A model generated the notes under the pieces. That model saw only the letters and a program-made list of their open reading frames with translations. It did no database searches and was not told where the DNA came from. This document shows, one piece after another, positions 25,903 to 40,004 of a stretch of DNA of 64,000 nucleotides. The number at the start of each line of letters is the position of its first letter. Position 1 is the first letter of the stretch. Source of the stretch: Talinum fruticosum (taxonomy: Eukaryota > Streptophyta > Magnoliopsida > Caryophyllales > Talinaceae); the NCBI GenBank assembly GCA_021018815.1, contig JAITYX010000103.1:372001-436000 (forward strand). The letters are read 5' to 3'. The translations under genes and the position numbers were made by a program.

Positions 25903-28900
25903 CTAGTGAAACACTTCAGGAGATGTGTAAAATTCTCCTTCATGGAACATAGGTCTCAGATCTTCATCCCTCATGAACTCCAAGGGGAAGCAAACTACGT
26001 GTCCCTTCACGGACTTCAATACTTCTGACGGGTCTCTTTCCTTGACTAGTCCATCTTCATGGGACGTCAAGATCCAAGGAGCTACCCCACAATCGATGGT
26101 TGTATACCCGATCTTCTCTTTCAACTGCGACATTTTTAGCCTGAATCCGTTCCTGCATGGGGGTGGGGGTGCATGGCATGACATGTATGTCACAAGATGT
26201 TGCTAAGGTTACCACATCCGTAGTTAATTACATTGGATAGAAATGCATGTATAATTTACTTGGAGTGTATGTAATCATTTGGCGTGCACTGAAAGACGTC
26301 GTCATAGATTTTGGTATTTGCCTGGAAAGAGAATAAAGATCATGAGAGAAATGAAAAATAAGGCACTTACACAAAGGAATTAAACGCCAAACAAAGTAAT
26401 TTACAGTCTTGAATTGGAAAACCAAACTTACCCAGATGATCCTGTTGCAGAGCCATAACTCTCGTTGCCTAATCTAGTTAGACAGCACAAATTTGCATCA
26501 TTCTGATAGATCTTTCTATCCCCTTCCCAATTCAGTTCCTAGTCTTGATTCTTTAGCGTTTATGTGACTTTAGTATATTCCACCATTGTGTTGTTTGCAA
26601 CTTATAAATACTATCATCTTTATATTATCATATCTTTATTCTCCTGTTCTTCTTTGATACTCCATATTTCTTTTCACGAAAGGTTTTTATTTGACAAAGA
26701 GAATGGTTTCAGTTAAAAAATTTTGTGGATGTCTCGGAATTAGCCTCTTTACCTGCAAGGATAGGGTTGCCTACATCTGTAGGTTCATGTGGTGGGATCT
26801 AAACTATGGGTAGTTATTGCTTTGTTGTTGTTCTTGTTATTGTTGATGATGTTTTCTAGTCTTCGTTCCATTACACTGTTCATTAGTTTCTTTTGATTGC
26901 ACACTCTTCTAAGATTGTTTTCATTTCAGTCATAGAGAAGAATATTGCACCGAATAACAATGTTATCACACACCTGGGCAGTTTCCATCCAAAGATTTTT
27001 GTATGTTTTATCAGCCACAGGATCTTGGATCTGACTCATCTGCAGAGTGCAACCTCAGTATTATATTCTAGCTGAGTTCAACCGAAAGTATTGTTCAGTA
27101 AACTACAGTAGTAGAATAGAGCACTTTGAAGAAAAATCATAACTAACCTCTCCAGCACCGAGACCAAGATGCTCTGCCCAAAGAGAAAGCCGGAGAGTCA
27201 ATGTAAATTTTCCAGCCATCCAAGATTGTCCATCCATAGATGACTCCATGAAATCCGTATCTTCAATAACCACTCCAATCTATTAAATTGACTATAAAGT
27301 TAGCAATACTTTGTTTGATGCCCGCACTAACTGCACATAAGGCAGTCCATAATGGTTGTTTCATTAAAATAAACAGTGAAGAAAATCCCAGCAGCTTCAT
27401 ATTTTGACGAGTACAAAGTGAAGAGCGAATTCTAAGTGAACATCACCGGTCATCACTGAACAGTGGAGTTCCATGGGTGGAGGGTTGTTGAGATTATTAC
27501 AGATTCTGGCCTATGATACAGAACATAATTACAAGAACAAAAGGATAGTTGACAAATAAAGGAATTCACCCAAAATAATTTTCACTATAACTGAATTTCC
27601 TCCATGACTAAACCTCAGCTCTCTAGATAGTGGGAAACTTGGGTCTATGCAACAGTATATTCTGTTCAACAACAATTTTATCTCCAATCACAAGTAACCC
27701 CATTCCAGTATTGTATCTCTAGAAAACAGCTGACGCTAAGCATCTCTGTATTCCCCTAGTTCTACGCAATTCCTTAAAATGCATACTATTGGGGATGTAA
27801 AAACATTTATTTGGGGTAGAGGGAGTACCTCAGAGTCTCTCGACCCAAGCAAGCTTCTGTCGTTGATGTTTGATGATCCAATTAGAGCAATACGGTCGTC
27901 AATTATCATCAGCTTGCTATGAACATAAACCTGCAAGCATTTTGGGCTGGAAGTTAAGCACAAGAAGTGAATGAATATGCTTCGAAATACTCCTGATGGG
28001 AGAACTTTTACTTAGGTATCTAGTGCCCCTAGGGATTGCAGTTCTTAGCTATATCTACCCTCAAGGAGCAAGAAGCCAAAGCTTTTATTTTCCCAAAGGT
28101 TGAAAATGAAGAAGATTGCTAAATGTATAGAGAATATTATAATAGAACTAAAGAAGGAAATAAAAAGGACATCCTAGAGAGTTACCTGGCTGGTTACAAG
28201 AGGTCCGCCTTCAAAAAGCCTACCATATGCTCTGAGGCCATAGAATGAAATGTAATCATGCATCTTTGAACCAAGTTCAACCCTAAGTTTATGAAGTATT
28301 GCGTTTTCTCCTCTGCAAATGGTTCGATATTGCCAATGCATTAAAGCTCTAACCGTTGCTGCACCATTGTCATCCATACCACCCTGTTTTTTCATAATCA
28401 AAACTCAACGGTGAGAATGTGTCCTCACTTTATCCTGTTGCAGAACAGATCAAATGGATAAATAACTTCACCTGAAAGCCTGGGAGTAGAGGAATGACTA
28501 TAATAACTCTAAAACATTTCTGTTCTTTGTCTGCTAACAATATACGCCTGTATAGGGCCTCCATGACTCGATTCTGAATAATATCATCTCCCTCAAGACC
28601 TGATATAAAAAATTGATTCTGGAATGGAAATATGAGTTAATCAACAATGAGAATCTATGATGAGTGGTAGCAGCCTCAATAACATGATCCTCTATATAAA
28701 CGAAATGCTCCGTGATGAAAATCATCTCAGTTTATCGAGTCAATAGGTGTACCTCTATATAAACAAAATGCTCAGCTTGCTCAATAAGGGAACAATATGC
28801 TCCGTGAATACTTTCTTCGGCTTGGCCTGTTCCAGCAGACCACTGGCTGACACTTCTGATAATCTGAGCATGACCAATACCAAGTGAAGTTAATACGATG

Positions 28901-31900
28901 GTAAGATTCAATCTATCAGCATATAATGGGGAAAAACCTTCAAACATGATTCCAATTCCTGTACGATGAACACAGCGACAAAGAATTGAACCTTTTTACA
29001 TGTCATTTAAAGAATATTTTGAAGTCTCCTGGTCAAAAGATATGTGATGCAAGTAACCTTCAGTACAAATGTACAATGCTTGAGTGATGATCTGCATCTG
29101 AAGGACACTTCAGCACTCTTACTGGAGCTATGGTCACAAACAAAATGGTAAAATGACTAAAAAGGTAGATAGGAGGAAACCATGAGGTCAGCAATAAGGC
29201 TGACAAAAACTCCAAAATAGAAGCTGGCCTCAACTAAGGAAATTCCTTGTGATAACCATTGCTATACCTCATGTGAGGTTTTGTCTGGGAAATGAATCTG
29301 CTAATTGTTTTATGAAATCTTATTTAGAGTCCTTCACAAGGGATGAATTAGATAATTCAAATTGGAAGATCTAGAAAACTTATAGCTCTTTAACGTGGAT
29401 AACATTGTCTAAGTGGCCATTCATGAAAATCGTCAAGTGATAGTGTTGGAAGGATCTGGAATTTACTGCGGGTAGTAGATGAGCCCTCCCCCGGTGCCCT
29501 GTGTAACAATTGGAAATAAGTTCTGAAAATGCAGCTATTGTGAACTTAAACCCCTTAACTTTGGCAAAATTGTCTGTCTTTGTCTGTTAGTTTAAAACAG
29601 ACATCAAGAGCACTGGAGTTATGAGTTCTTCAATGTTAGAAGCTAACAGAAAAATCAGTGCATAAACCAGAATGTACATTAGACAAATGCATCCTACGAC
29701 AGCACAGGCCACATAGGGCTGGGAAGAAGCTAGCCAAGGTGAACATGTTGCGATTAAATACCCATAGATTGTTTGTGGCCAATGACGCAACAGCAAACAG
29801 ATTTCACGAAACACTAAAAACAAGTCATGTGCTATAGGAAGCTAAATATATTTCAACTAGAAGATACCTGACAATGACATGATGAACGAGGACCAACTTG
29901 TGAAGGTTCATTACAAAAATCAATCTGGTCACTTCTCTCCTGTGTTTCCCACCAATCAACTGAACTCTGAGTATGTGCAAGTGACATTTGATCGAATGTG
30001 TTTTCACTTTCAAACTCTGCGGTGACGACAGGATCTACAAACATATCTGTTGTACGTTGTGATACGGAATCAACTTTAGAGTCTGTCAAAAATGATGTAC
30101 TTCTTCCAACTTCTTTGTTTGCATAATCAACAACACTCTGATCTTTTTTAAAAATATTATCACTTCTAGATGAATCAATAATTTCTGAATCTTGAGGCAA
30201 GAGCAGTGGAACGTCTAGTTCGGGTGACTGAGAGGAAAATGAATCTTGTCTATGTACATCCTTTTGTTTCTCTTCATTAGTTGGGATGTCCATCCCTGCA
30301 CCTCTTCCCAAGTAATGAGGAAGCACCTTGTGCTGATGGGGAATGAGTAACGGTATTGCTCGTTGATGAGGAGCTTTACTTTTCTGGAATAATGACAATC
30401 ATATCATATTAAACGTGAGCTCTAATAAAATCACAACATGAGAATTCAGAGGTTAAACCTTGCAAAACAGTCGGTACCCCTTTACCCTGCCCCCAAGGCC
30501 CCAAACCCTACATGTTCTGAGATCCAATATGGGGCAAGTCAATATTCAAACCAACTGAACTGACTCCCAATCTGAATTCACCTGGCCTGAAATTTCTTTA
30601 AGCAATATTATTTTTATTTTTAGCACCAAATTTATTGGACTAGCCTATAAACGACCCAACCCAAAATGACCCAATCTAATCCAAAATTCCACCAGCCTGA
30701 ATACGACCTAGGCCTGAAATTATCTGAACCAAATAAATGTTTGCCAGGTCTAGAAGTGACTGAAGACCAACCTTGGCGTAGTTCCACCTCTGGACGAAGT
30801 GCCTTGCAACATCACGACAGGGTGGTCCCCAGAGAGCACAATGGACATCATGCCATGGCATACGAGGATATCTTTGCCGATCCAATTCATCTTTCATCAT
30901 GTCTTCCCACGAATTTGGCTCAGACTCTCTGTCAAAAAGGAAGGGGGTAAGAAGCTGTGTTTCTTCAACGTAAAAAAGAAGCAAAAATCTTCAAATTTCC
31001 ATACTTCAACATTACTATTACGAATCATATTCAGATTGACATTTCAAAACTGAGTGTTTTGCAAGATGAATGGCCAACGCAAGTAAAACCGAGGGAAAAC
31101 AAATTCTAGTTGATAATTTGGATTTTAACCATTTACTAACAATTTTATCATATCAGCAGTGCTGGATAAGAACAAAAAGAAACAAACCTAGGATTGTAAT
31201 AATCTTTTCCTGGCCAAATTTGAGAAGGAAAATCGCCCACTTTGTGTTCCACAGTGTCATAACGGCCGAAGCACAAATCAAGGCCTCCAATGAAGCATAT
31301 TTGGTAATCAACCACAACAATTTTTTCATGATGTGACCTGAAAAGAAGCAGGAATAAGAATTGAAAACATTCAGAAATGTGCTACAAGACAGAAGGAAAT
31401 TCTATAAGTTTCTGGATCATAAAACTTCCATTCATGAGTTGTTTGGAAAACCCAGTACTAACTATTATTGTGGTTGATGTGATTAGTTGACCACCTCCTC
31501 CTGTCTGCCCCTTTTCCCAAAAACCCTAGCCCCAACCATGTCATTAGCGAAAGGGATTCCCATCAATCAGTTTTTAGATGGTAAGCCCTTATCTGATCAA
31601 TATCAATGATAGTAATTAGCTTAATAATAGTTTTTATTGTCAATAAAGTTAGTCTCTTCTCTTGTAAGAGTGTGTGTTTTCCTTTGGACAGTAACATAAG
31701 TCTCTCTTCCTATGAAAGATGTGATTAATTGATGTGATCTATAGTATGACATGAATTCAGCTTCCAAGATAGCACTTATTGTGAGGTGCTCCATTGACGA
31801 AAAAGATATTGTGTCATCAAAGATATTTCACAACATAATCAGAGCCCAACGTCAATAAGATCCACATACATTAGTTGTTTCAAAAGTTGAAGTTTGTCTC

Positions 31901-34900
31901 AGTATTTTAGATCATTCAGAATTATCTTTATAGTATGTGCTGTATTCCATTGAGATTGTCAATTTCCCATTCAAAAAAAAAAAAAAAAAAAAAAACCAAC
32001 AAACAAAAGGAAAACCTATATCTATTGGCTACATACCAGTAATAAATTCGAGCTGCCAAATGGTCAGGATAGCGTAAAACTCTAACGTTCTCATGAATGT
32101 CAAGAAGTCTTCTCTTGCTATAATGACTGTTAATTTTTAAGGCGATAGAAACCTCCTTGTAAAGAAGAATGTAGATCTGCACAAGAATGACAGTATGTGT
32201 GAGAAAGAAACATTATCATGCAGAGAGCACTAAAGAATGCAAAGTACCTATTTTGTACCCGACATTGTACCGGCCATGTATGCTTAAGCTATAACTTATC
32301 ATACAGTCTAGACTATTTTTATTCCTTTAGACTGTACTCAAAAATTTTGAAATTTATTAATATTCCCAATTCATAGAAGAACCCTAGGCCTGAAACGAGA
32401 ACCAGATGTAGGAGACGGCAAGTCACTTAATCGAGATTTGCAAATTAATACTAAGAACAAGCACAAGATCCTAGTTGATCAGAACTCAACTTCGATAATA
32501 AAACCAGGTAAACCAATAGAAAACATCAATCACACCTCAGTTAAACTAGCAAAAATCTATTTGAAATTGAGTGTGTTCGCCTGTGATTTGTAGAACCAAC
32601 ACCCCCTACCCCTCAAAAATAACACAAAAAAAAAACCTCTACATCAAGTCGCATGGATTAGCTTAAGTAGTTTTCCATGCTCTAATAACAAAATGAGAAG
32701 TGCGAAAATTAATGTCGCATTGTTAAGCTGTTTCACTTGCGAGAGTTGAATTCCTGAATAGGCCAAAAGAACAACTGTAAATTTATTTAAGGAAAGAAAA
32801 AGGTAAATAGGATCTATCAAATCACACAAGCACCTGGACCCCTTCCTTTGCCTTTGCTTCAAGTAAGGCATCAAGCCGAGACTCCTCATGGTTATGAAAA
32901 GGGCGTCTCAGATAGAGCTCTGGGCAGAGCCACCAACCAGTGATAAATATCTGCACAAAAAATTGAGCTATTTAGTAATTGAAGACTAGTCACTAAAGAA
33001 GTAGTGCCACAGTCTCTAAGAAACAAACACGACCTCCGATTTAGCATTCTCTATTGCTGTAGCAATAGCATCAAAAGCTGATTGTCCGTCAATGAACCAT
33101 TGAGCTTTACTTCCATCGTCACTCTTCCTAGGGGGTGCGAATGATCCAAAGCGATGAGGACGAGACCACCCCTCAGGTGGTCTTTGAACGGCTTCATTAA
33201 TTGCAACAACCCATTCTTTGACTTTGCTACTGGAGGAAGTTCTCATCTTTAGGCTCCGGTTTCCACATGAAATCTTGTGACAATCCAAAAGGCACAAAAC
33301 ACACAATCAGTTGCACTTCTGAGCATCAAAATGTTAGAATTATCTCAATCCAAGGTAGCAACATGCTACAACTTGCAGTTAGCAATGATACATTTGAATG
33401 TGGAAGTCTGAATATTTCACACGACACTAATGGTTAAAAATGCCCATATCGTTTCATGAGTACATAGCAGGAAGGGTGACACCAAAATTAAGCACAGATG
33501 AAACTTGCACCTTGGCCCTTGGCTTTTTGGAAGAAAAACGATTTTTGCTTCACGGGTATTATCAATGTTCTCCCACAGCAATAAACTCAAGTGGCATATC
33601 TACACATCCTACTACCATAATTATGGCATTAGCCTTAACCAAAACCAGTCTATAGTAAGTTCAAGGAGTAAGCAAAATCAGAGTGAGTAAGTTCAAGGAG
33701 TAAGCAACATCAAAGTTAGCACATATTCCACAATACTCTGAAAGCAAATAGATGAACCCTAAAGTGAATGGATGCTGAATATGATACATCTACTTCGTAA
33801 CTTTCACAACACCAGCAATATTGTTCAACATTCCAAGCGTCAAACCCTTAGAAGTAAAACTATTAAACCATTCTATTCTGCGTGAACCAGTAGGAGAGGG
33901 AGTTTCCAATAACAATGTCTCAGAGTCTTCTCATGTCAATTTCAATGCAGATTGTAACGAGCATAAGCAGGGCTGAGGAAAGGTTGCTTATTAGCAGAAG
34001 CCCTGAGAAGGAGGTATCATGATAAAAGACAGAAGACATATTATGTACACAATGTCATTTCCTATCAGTTCATTTCAAGTCTTGATAGATTTTTCTGCAT
34101 CATGTCCGTTTATCATAAATACATAAAGGGAGAAGTGGCTGAGAACTTTGGACACTTGGCCTTCAGATAAGTAATGGGCCTAAAGATATCAATATCTGCA
34201 CCCCCTACTATTTTTAAGCTCCTGCCACACTGCTTTTCATCGAAGCACCAGTCCACTCTTGGCGAAGCAAAGTTGTCCAGCTCAAGACAAGAAATTTATA
34301 AGTTGGGGTCTTACAGTCAAACAATAGTTAGTGTTCAGATTTTGGAGTTAGACAGGGAATAATAAGAAACAGACCTCGAATGCATAATGTAGAGGCTTGT
34401 GACTTTTGTTTCTTGAGCCAGATACAGTTTTTCACCTTCGTTTGTGGACGGGGGCAATATATCAAAAATTATGATATCCAATGGTTTTGTATCAAGGGGA
34501 TCTTCTAGGAAGGCCAAGAATCCAGGTTTAAGCACAGCCCACACCTATGTGAAGGTAAACTGCATCTTAGTTTGGTGATACAAAGATGACATAGAATATT
34601 CATAGAGATGTAAACATATACCACCTTTTGCCAGTTGCGGCAACCTAACCAGTGGCATGGTAAACATTGCCTATCAGCATTTTTTCTTGTTAGATGCTTC
34701 ACCAATACATAGTCCTCTTTCAATTTTGGCCCATACTCTTGTAGAAATGATAGCTTTGAGACCTCCAAAAATTTGTAGACCTACAACCCACAATCATATG
34801 TGAAAACAGAACATCATGGGAGTTTACAAAGCATAAGGGGTGAGAGGGGGATGGGGTGGGAGCACTAATCACTAGAAAGATGAAATGAAATGAGGTCCCC

Positions 34901-36621
34901 ACTTCTTGGATTATAAAAGCTAAATCTGTAGGTTGCACTCACCTGCCGAGAATTTGCAATGTTCAAATTGCCTAGAAAAAGATTCAAATATTCTTGCATT
35001 GCAACTTTTGCATTGTCTGTGATAGATTGCTGTCTCCCCGTGATGGACGTATGATAGACAAAGCAGCCCTAGATGGAATGTATCTGCATATGGGAGCATA
35101 TCAGCATAAAAATAATGGTTCCAAAAAGGTCTTCAAGTTTCAATAACTGTCAAAGAAGAAAGGGAAACTATACGCCAGTCACCTATCCCGCGAACTTCCC
35201 TCGTGGCGAACACGAACAGCATCATCATAGAAATCATCATCATCATGCACAACCGCTGCATGATCAAGAATTCCTAAGTTGTGCAGCCAATCTATCACCT
35301 ATCAGCGACAAGACTAATAACAATGTAAGATATTTGCACAACAAAGCAGGTTATTTTTAGATCATTGATTTATTAGGAATCTAATACAGTTAAGTTTTTG
35401 AGTTACAATAAAAAAATGTGAAAAACGTAAATAATACCTCATAGTTATGGGAAGGTACAACTAACAAAAATTAAAAACCAAAGCCTTTCTTTGTTACACC
35501 TTATAAAGAAATAAAATACCTGCTCTTGCTTCTCTTGGAATTCCTCACTAAGCGCACGTTTCTTCAAAGAAAGGTGCAAATAGAGAACTTGGGTTGCTTT
35601 CTTCTGTAAGCGCCACTTAAACTGTCAAACAAAAAATGATTACAAAGACTAATCAGCTTCAAAACACATAAGAAAAACAATTCAATGTCTGCATTGTAGA
35701 AAACAATATTCGCCATCGGTAGTCTTTTTATGCTGATTCATAATTTATAACTAAAACGTTACACGAATACAACGACAACACCCAGTGTAAATCCTAAAAT
35801 AGCATCCGGGACAGTCCAGAAGTAGGCAACCTTACCTTTCAAAAAGCGATCCAACTAAATCTCAAAAATCCTATAAATCATGCGATACTGCCAACAATTA
35901 CAGGTCAGAGGTCCACAGCCAGGCTTATATGAGCACTGTTACCATTATAATAAACCCGAGAATATATACTAATATATTGGTTTAGCGTACTTAAAACTTG
36001 ACAACGAAATCATACCTAACATTTTACGAGTATAAGTTTTCTCACTCCTACTCCATTCTCCATGTCCCTTACAATAATACTAACAAAAAGAAAGATGAAT
36101 CAACCTGAAAATGAATCACTACTCAAATTGAACTAAAATTTACAAAATTAATTTAAAAATAGTCAAAATTTCACTAAATTGCCAACTATTTAACATCAAA
36201 TTCTGAATTATTAATCCATCAACGATGATAAAACCACATCATACTCTGAAACACTCATCAATGAAGTATCAACAACAACAAAACCGAACCAACATATTAC
36301 CTCAGCAAATCAATTCATCAAAATTTCAAGCAAATCAGGAGAGAGAAAGATAGATAGATAGGTAGAAAGATAGATAGATAGATAGAGAGAGAGAGAGCTT
36401 GCCTGTTTGTACTGAACCTCAATAATGTAAGAAAGAAGCAGAGGAGTGATATCACCAACATCGGGCCTGGAAACCGCAACAATGGTGGCCTTCGGGAGCT
36501 CCTCGAAGATTCTCTCCGCGGCCGCCATGTTCTCAGTGCTATGACGGAACGACGCCGCCGGCAATGTCTTGTAATACTTATCTCCCGCGAGTAAATGCTC
36601 CGTCGCCGACGAAGGAGTCAT
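25903..36621 (-). CDS. PLDP2: Phospholipase D zeta (PX-PH-PLD), 20 exons, two apparent frameshifts
   Basis: Hydrolyses phosphatidylcholine to phosphatidic acid and choline. The zeta class is PIP2-dependent and Ca2+-independent, acting in membrane traffic and phosphate starvation. Coding exons: 36403-36621, 35520-35621, 35183-35298, 34943-35068, 34625-34780, 34375-34544, 33034-33273, 32834-32950, 32037-32176, 31188-31337, 30772-30928, 29868-30383, 28753-28863, 28472-28618, 28186-28383, 27829-27930, 27148-27279, 26974-27039, 26260-26321, 25903-26152. Intended length is about 1092 residues, against roughly 1050-1100 in the family. PX covers about residues 40-180 and PH about 210-330. The catalytic HKD motifs are HHEKIVVVD (about 465) and HSKLMIIDD (about 892), with the conserved C-terminus TSPEVFH. 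Exons 4 and 6 are each one base short, in G4 (35036-35039) and A4 (34404-34407) runs. The first intron has a GC donor. Closer to Arabidopsis zeta2 than zeta1 from memory. Confidence 0.96.
28686..28720 (-). repeat. Duplicated end of PLD exon 13 inside its intron
   Basis: Intron 13 contains a near-copy of the last about 22 bases of exon 13, encoding EHFVYIE and followed by GATCATG instead of a GTACAC donor. It is probably a small local duplication, not an exon. Confidence 0.6.
36347..36397. repeat. GATA/GA microsatellite in PLD intron 1
   Basis: (GATA)n with interruptions passes into (GA)n, starting a few bases inside the first intron next to its GC donor. Confidence 0.9.
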
Positions 36622-38591
36622 TGGGAAACTGAAAAACCGCCGACGCCAATGAGCAACAACGACTCGCTAATCCCTTCTCCCTTCCCGCCGTACTTACAAT
36701 ACTCCGCCGGGGATAATATTCTCTCTCATCAACTCGATCACTGTTTGGCTTGCCGGGAAATCCGAAGAGGGAAAAAAGGACGAGAAACGTTGAAGTTGCC
36801 AAATTGGCCAAGGGAATTTTGTTGCGAGCCAAACGAGGAATTTAGCTTGGTTTTGTAGTTCTGGATATTGGAGGAGGTGGGACCAGTGTGACACGTGTAA
36901 TTTTCTGGTGTGCTTAGGGGTAGTTTTTTAATTTAAAAACGAATTTTTATTGGTTTTAAATAATTGGGATTTTGGCATGACTTTTTTTTGGGAATATTCT
37001 TTAATATACTTGCGTTGTTCTTTGGCATTTTGGATTTTTCTTTTCTCTTTTCCTTTTAAAGTCAATGCAAAATTCCTGAGAAATATTGTTATTTATCAAA
37101 TTAGTTGGTTGGATATGTCTTCACTCCAAAATCTAACTAAACAAAGTTGTTAGCAAGAAAAAAACCTTAAACCTCTACCTATTTTTATAAGTTTATTAGT
37201 TGAACCTTAATACTAAATTATTGCACATAAAAAATGAAGAAAAATAAATTATTAATGGATATCGATAGTCATACCCCCTTCCAAATATGTATCTCAAGCT
37301 CTTCATCAATAGTTATTCGAGTAATAGTCGAGGTTGTTTATTAGTTATCATTAGAAGTTCTTCGGTGATATTCAATCAACTCTGATCGGTTTCGGATTTA
37401 ACTAAGCTTAGTTTGATATGTATTTTCTAAACTCAATTAATATTATTTTCCTAATTTTCTTTTCGGGAGATTATTAACTGTACTCCTTGGTTCTTTTCTT
37501 TGTATAACAAAGGAAAAATCAAAAAACGACGTATATGAAAACTTCACCGATTAAACTTATATTTATTCATTTATTTATTTTAAATTTAACTATTACAAAA
37601 TTCAAATCTAAACTTATACGTAAGTATTTGACACAGTGTCCCACATATAAATGATCTGAAAGATGGCTATCCAAATGGGACAGTTTTGAGGTGCAGAAAT
37701 GGCTGCGGCATATACCAACGGCTGGGATCGGGTGATAAGAATATCCAGATTTTTATGCTTTCATTAAACAAGAATATGCCCAAGAGGTCACATAATTGAT
37801 GTCCCAAAAATTAATATAATAAAAATAAAAATAAATTAAGACAATACAAACTGTGGCATTTATTTACTTTCTCCACAAGCAAATAATTGGCGTGGGTACT
37901 TTGCCGCATCACTCGGGCCCTTTGCTTATGTGTCCATTTTTCACCCGTTACACCCAAAAGGGAAAAAAAAAAGAACATTATTTTTGTAAATTATATTGTC
38001 TCTTTCCTATTTTCTGAATATTTTGCATCACTTGTCAATGTCTTTTTATTTAATTTTCATTAATATTAATAAATTTATTCACAACAACAATAACGATTAT
38101 CGTCGTACGTCTCGTTATGACGTGGAAAAATTCAAATGTGGGTAGCATTAACTCCATAAGTATTTTACGAATAGAGAAATTGATTTTAAAATATGGTAAA
38201 TTCATGTAAGTTTTTAAATTTATTATAATAACGTATTGAACTGTAAGAATTTAAAAGAAGAATTTATTCGGAAGATTTTCGAATAAGATAAAAAATCCAA
38301 AGTACTTAACATTTTAATTAGGAAAAGCAACATATTTAGTTGTTATAATGAGTAAATCGAGCAAATTTGTGTGATCACACGTCTTGTTTATTCCAATTAT
38401 TTATCAAACGAATAGCAAAAGTATAATTCTCATACCTACTTAAATTAAGGGTTTTTCACCAAGTTAAGTGATTGATACAATTGACTTGAATTCATAAAAT
38501 TTTCAAGCAATTAAATTAAATTTTAATTACTTTCACATGGCAATCTTAATTGATTTTGCTCCGTTTTCCACTGTTATAAGATTATATATAT
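36622..38591. other. PLD zeta upstream region and gene-free DNA
   Basis: The first 200-250 bases probably hold the PLD leader and core promoter on the minus strand. The rest is AT-rich with no gene recognised. Confidence 0.45.
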
Positions 38592-38834
38592 ATTCCCTCC
38601 ATTTACAGTAATTGTCGCTTTTGAGTTTGAGAGAATAATAAGATAGTATAAAATTTATAATAAAATTTATGTTAAAAGGCTAATGAATTAAAAAAAATTG
38701 TCGCAAAAGTTTTATTAAAAATTAAGAAAGTCAATGAAAAAAGAGAGAATAAAGGCAATTAATGAATACAAAATTAAAAAAATTAATCATCATATTAGAA
38801 TTGTAAAATGACACATAATATGAAACGGAAAAAA
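38592..38834. mobile_element. Stowaway-like MITE, copy 3
   Basis: The left end ATTCCCTCCATTTACAGTAA and the right end on the minus strand TTTTTTCCGTTTCATATTAT form an imperfect inverted repeat. The interior words AATTTATGTTAAAAGGC and GAAAGTCAATGAAAAAAGAG match copy 2. No coding sequence. Confidence 0.68.
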
Positions 38835-40004
38835 TTCAAGAACTAACATACATGGTGAAATTGACGGAATAAAAACTAATGTGTATATTTTCACAGGGGA
38901 TCTAAATTGGTTAAGTTTGCAATGAGAGAGAGAGAGAGAGAGAGATTAGAAACAATTTAGCCACTTGCGTAAGTTGGCGTTTGTAAGTGACTTGCAAGTC
39001 ATACATAGCTTGTGTTGTGCTACTTGGGAGAATTAAAAGCGACAGAAACCTAAACAAGTTGCTCATAACTCGTAGGCTTCCAGCTTATATGAGCCTGCAA
39101 GAAATGGTGTTCCCATGCATTTCATTTCAATTCAATTCCGGGAAAATCAGTATAAATTATAGAGTTCTAACAACAATGACCACTTTTATAGAGTTTGGAG
39201 ATCTAAATGTAGGCAACTTTACCTCTACAAATATTTTTACCTGCAGAAAAAAAAAAAAAACGATTCCTAGATACCAACAGAGTAAGTTACAATACTACCA
39301 TATATGTATTGTTAGCTTATAGGAAACTATTAGTGGACCTTCAACTATCAAATTAGCAGTAAAAGGATTTAAGGGATTATAAAACATATACATTTCTAAA
39401 CCTTCAATCATCAACTTATTTAAGATGATTCTTCAATTTGTATCACAGATCCTGATTCTGTACGTAAGTTTGTTACCATCAAGTTGCGGGTGGGTGGGTG
39501 GGTGGGTTGGGTGCGGTGGGATGGAGAGAATGTTATATATCAACATAGAGCCAAAGATTATCTTCAATTTGCTTAGCCTAAGGATATATTCAGAATGAGA
39601 TATGGTTCTCCTCCTAATCTCTTAATTTAGCCGTCTAAAAATTCTCACAATCTCATCAGGCTACTTGTGCATCTGAATCTCTATTAGCAAAAGTCTGGAA
39701 TTCTTTTCTTGTCAAATAGCATCATTTAAGAATCAACCGTAAAACCAGCAGCCGTTACCTGTTCGTGACATCTTGATAGTTCAATCAATTCCTGGCAACT
39801 AAAATTCTTCAAAAGGTTCTATAGATGTCCTGAGGCTGGAAAGAAACATTCACCCAGTCAATACTCTTGTGCTGACCTCCTATTTAAACATGCACTTATG
39901 GAAGAAATTATCATAATCCCCCTCATTGTAAGTGCAAAGGCAAATATAGGACTACTTGCATGATTAACTGATTCCAGCATCGACTTTGATACTACCATGA
40001 ACAA
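38835..40004. other. Region downstream of the 132-residue gene
   Basis: No coding exon was recognised. It includes a GA microsatellite near 38924-38945 and the GGGT repeat listed separately. Part may be 3'UTR of the minus-strand gene ending at 40005. Confidence 0.45.
39488..39520 (+). repeat. GGGT repeat, possible G-quadruplex
   Basis: GGGTGGGTGGGTGGGTGGG followed by TTGGGTGCGGTGGG gives at least four G3 runs separated by single bases, the strongest form of the quadruplex consensus. Whether it folds or matters in the cell is unknown. Confidence 0.85.

Noticed and set aside
25903..36621. PLD zeta as a decayed pseudogene
   Set aside because: All 20 exons, nearly all splice sites and both HKD motifs are intact. 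The only defects are two homopolymer deletions matching a window-wide error pattern.
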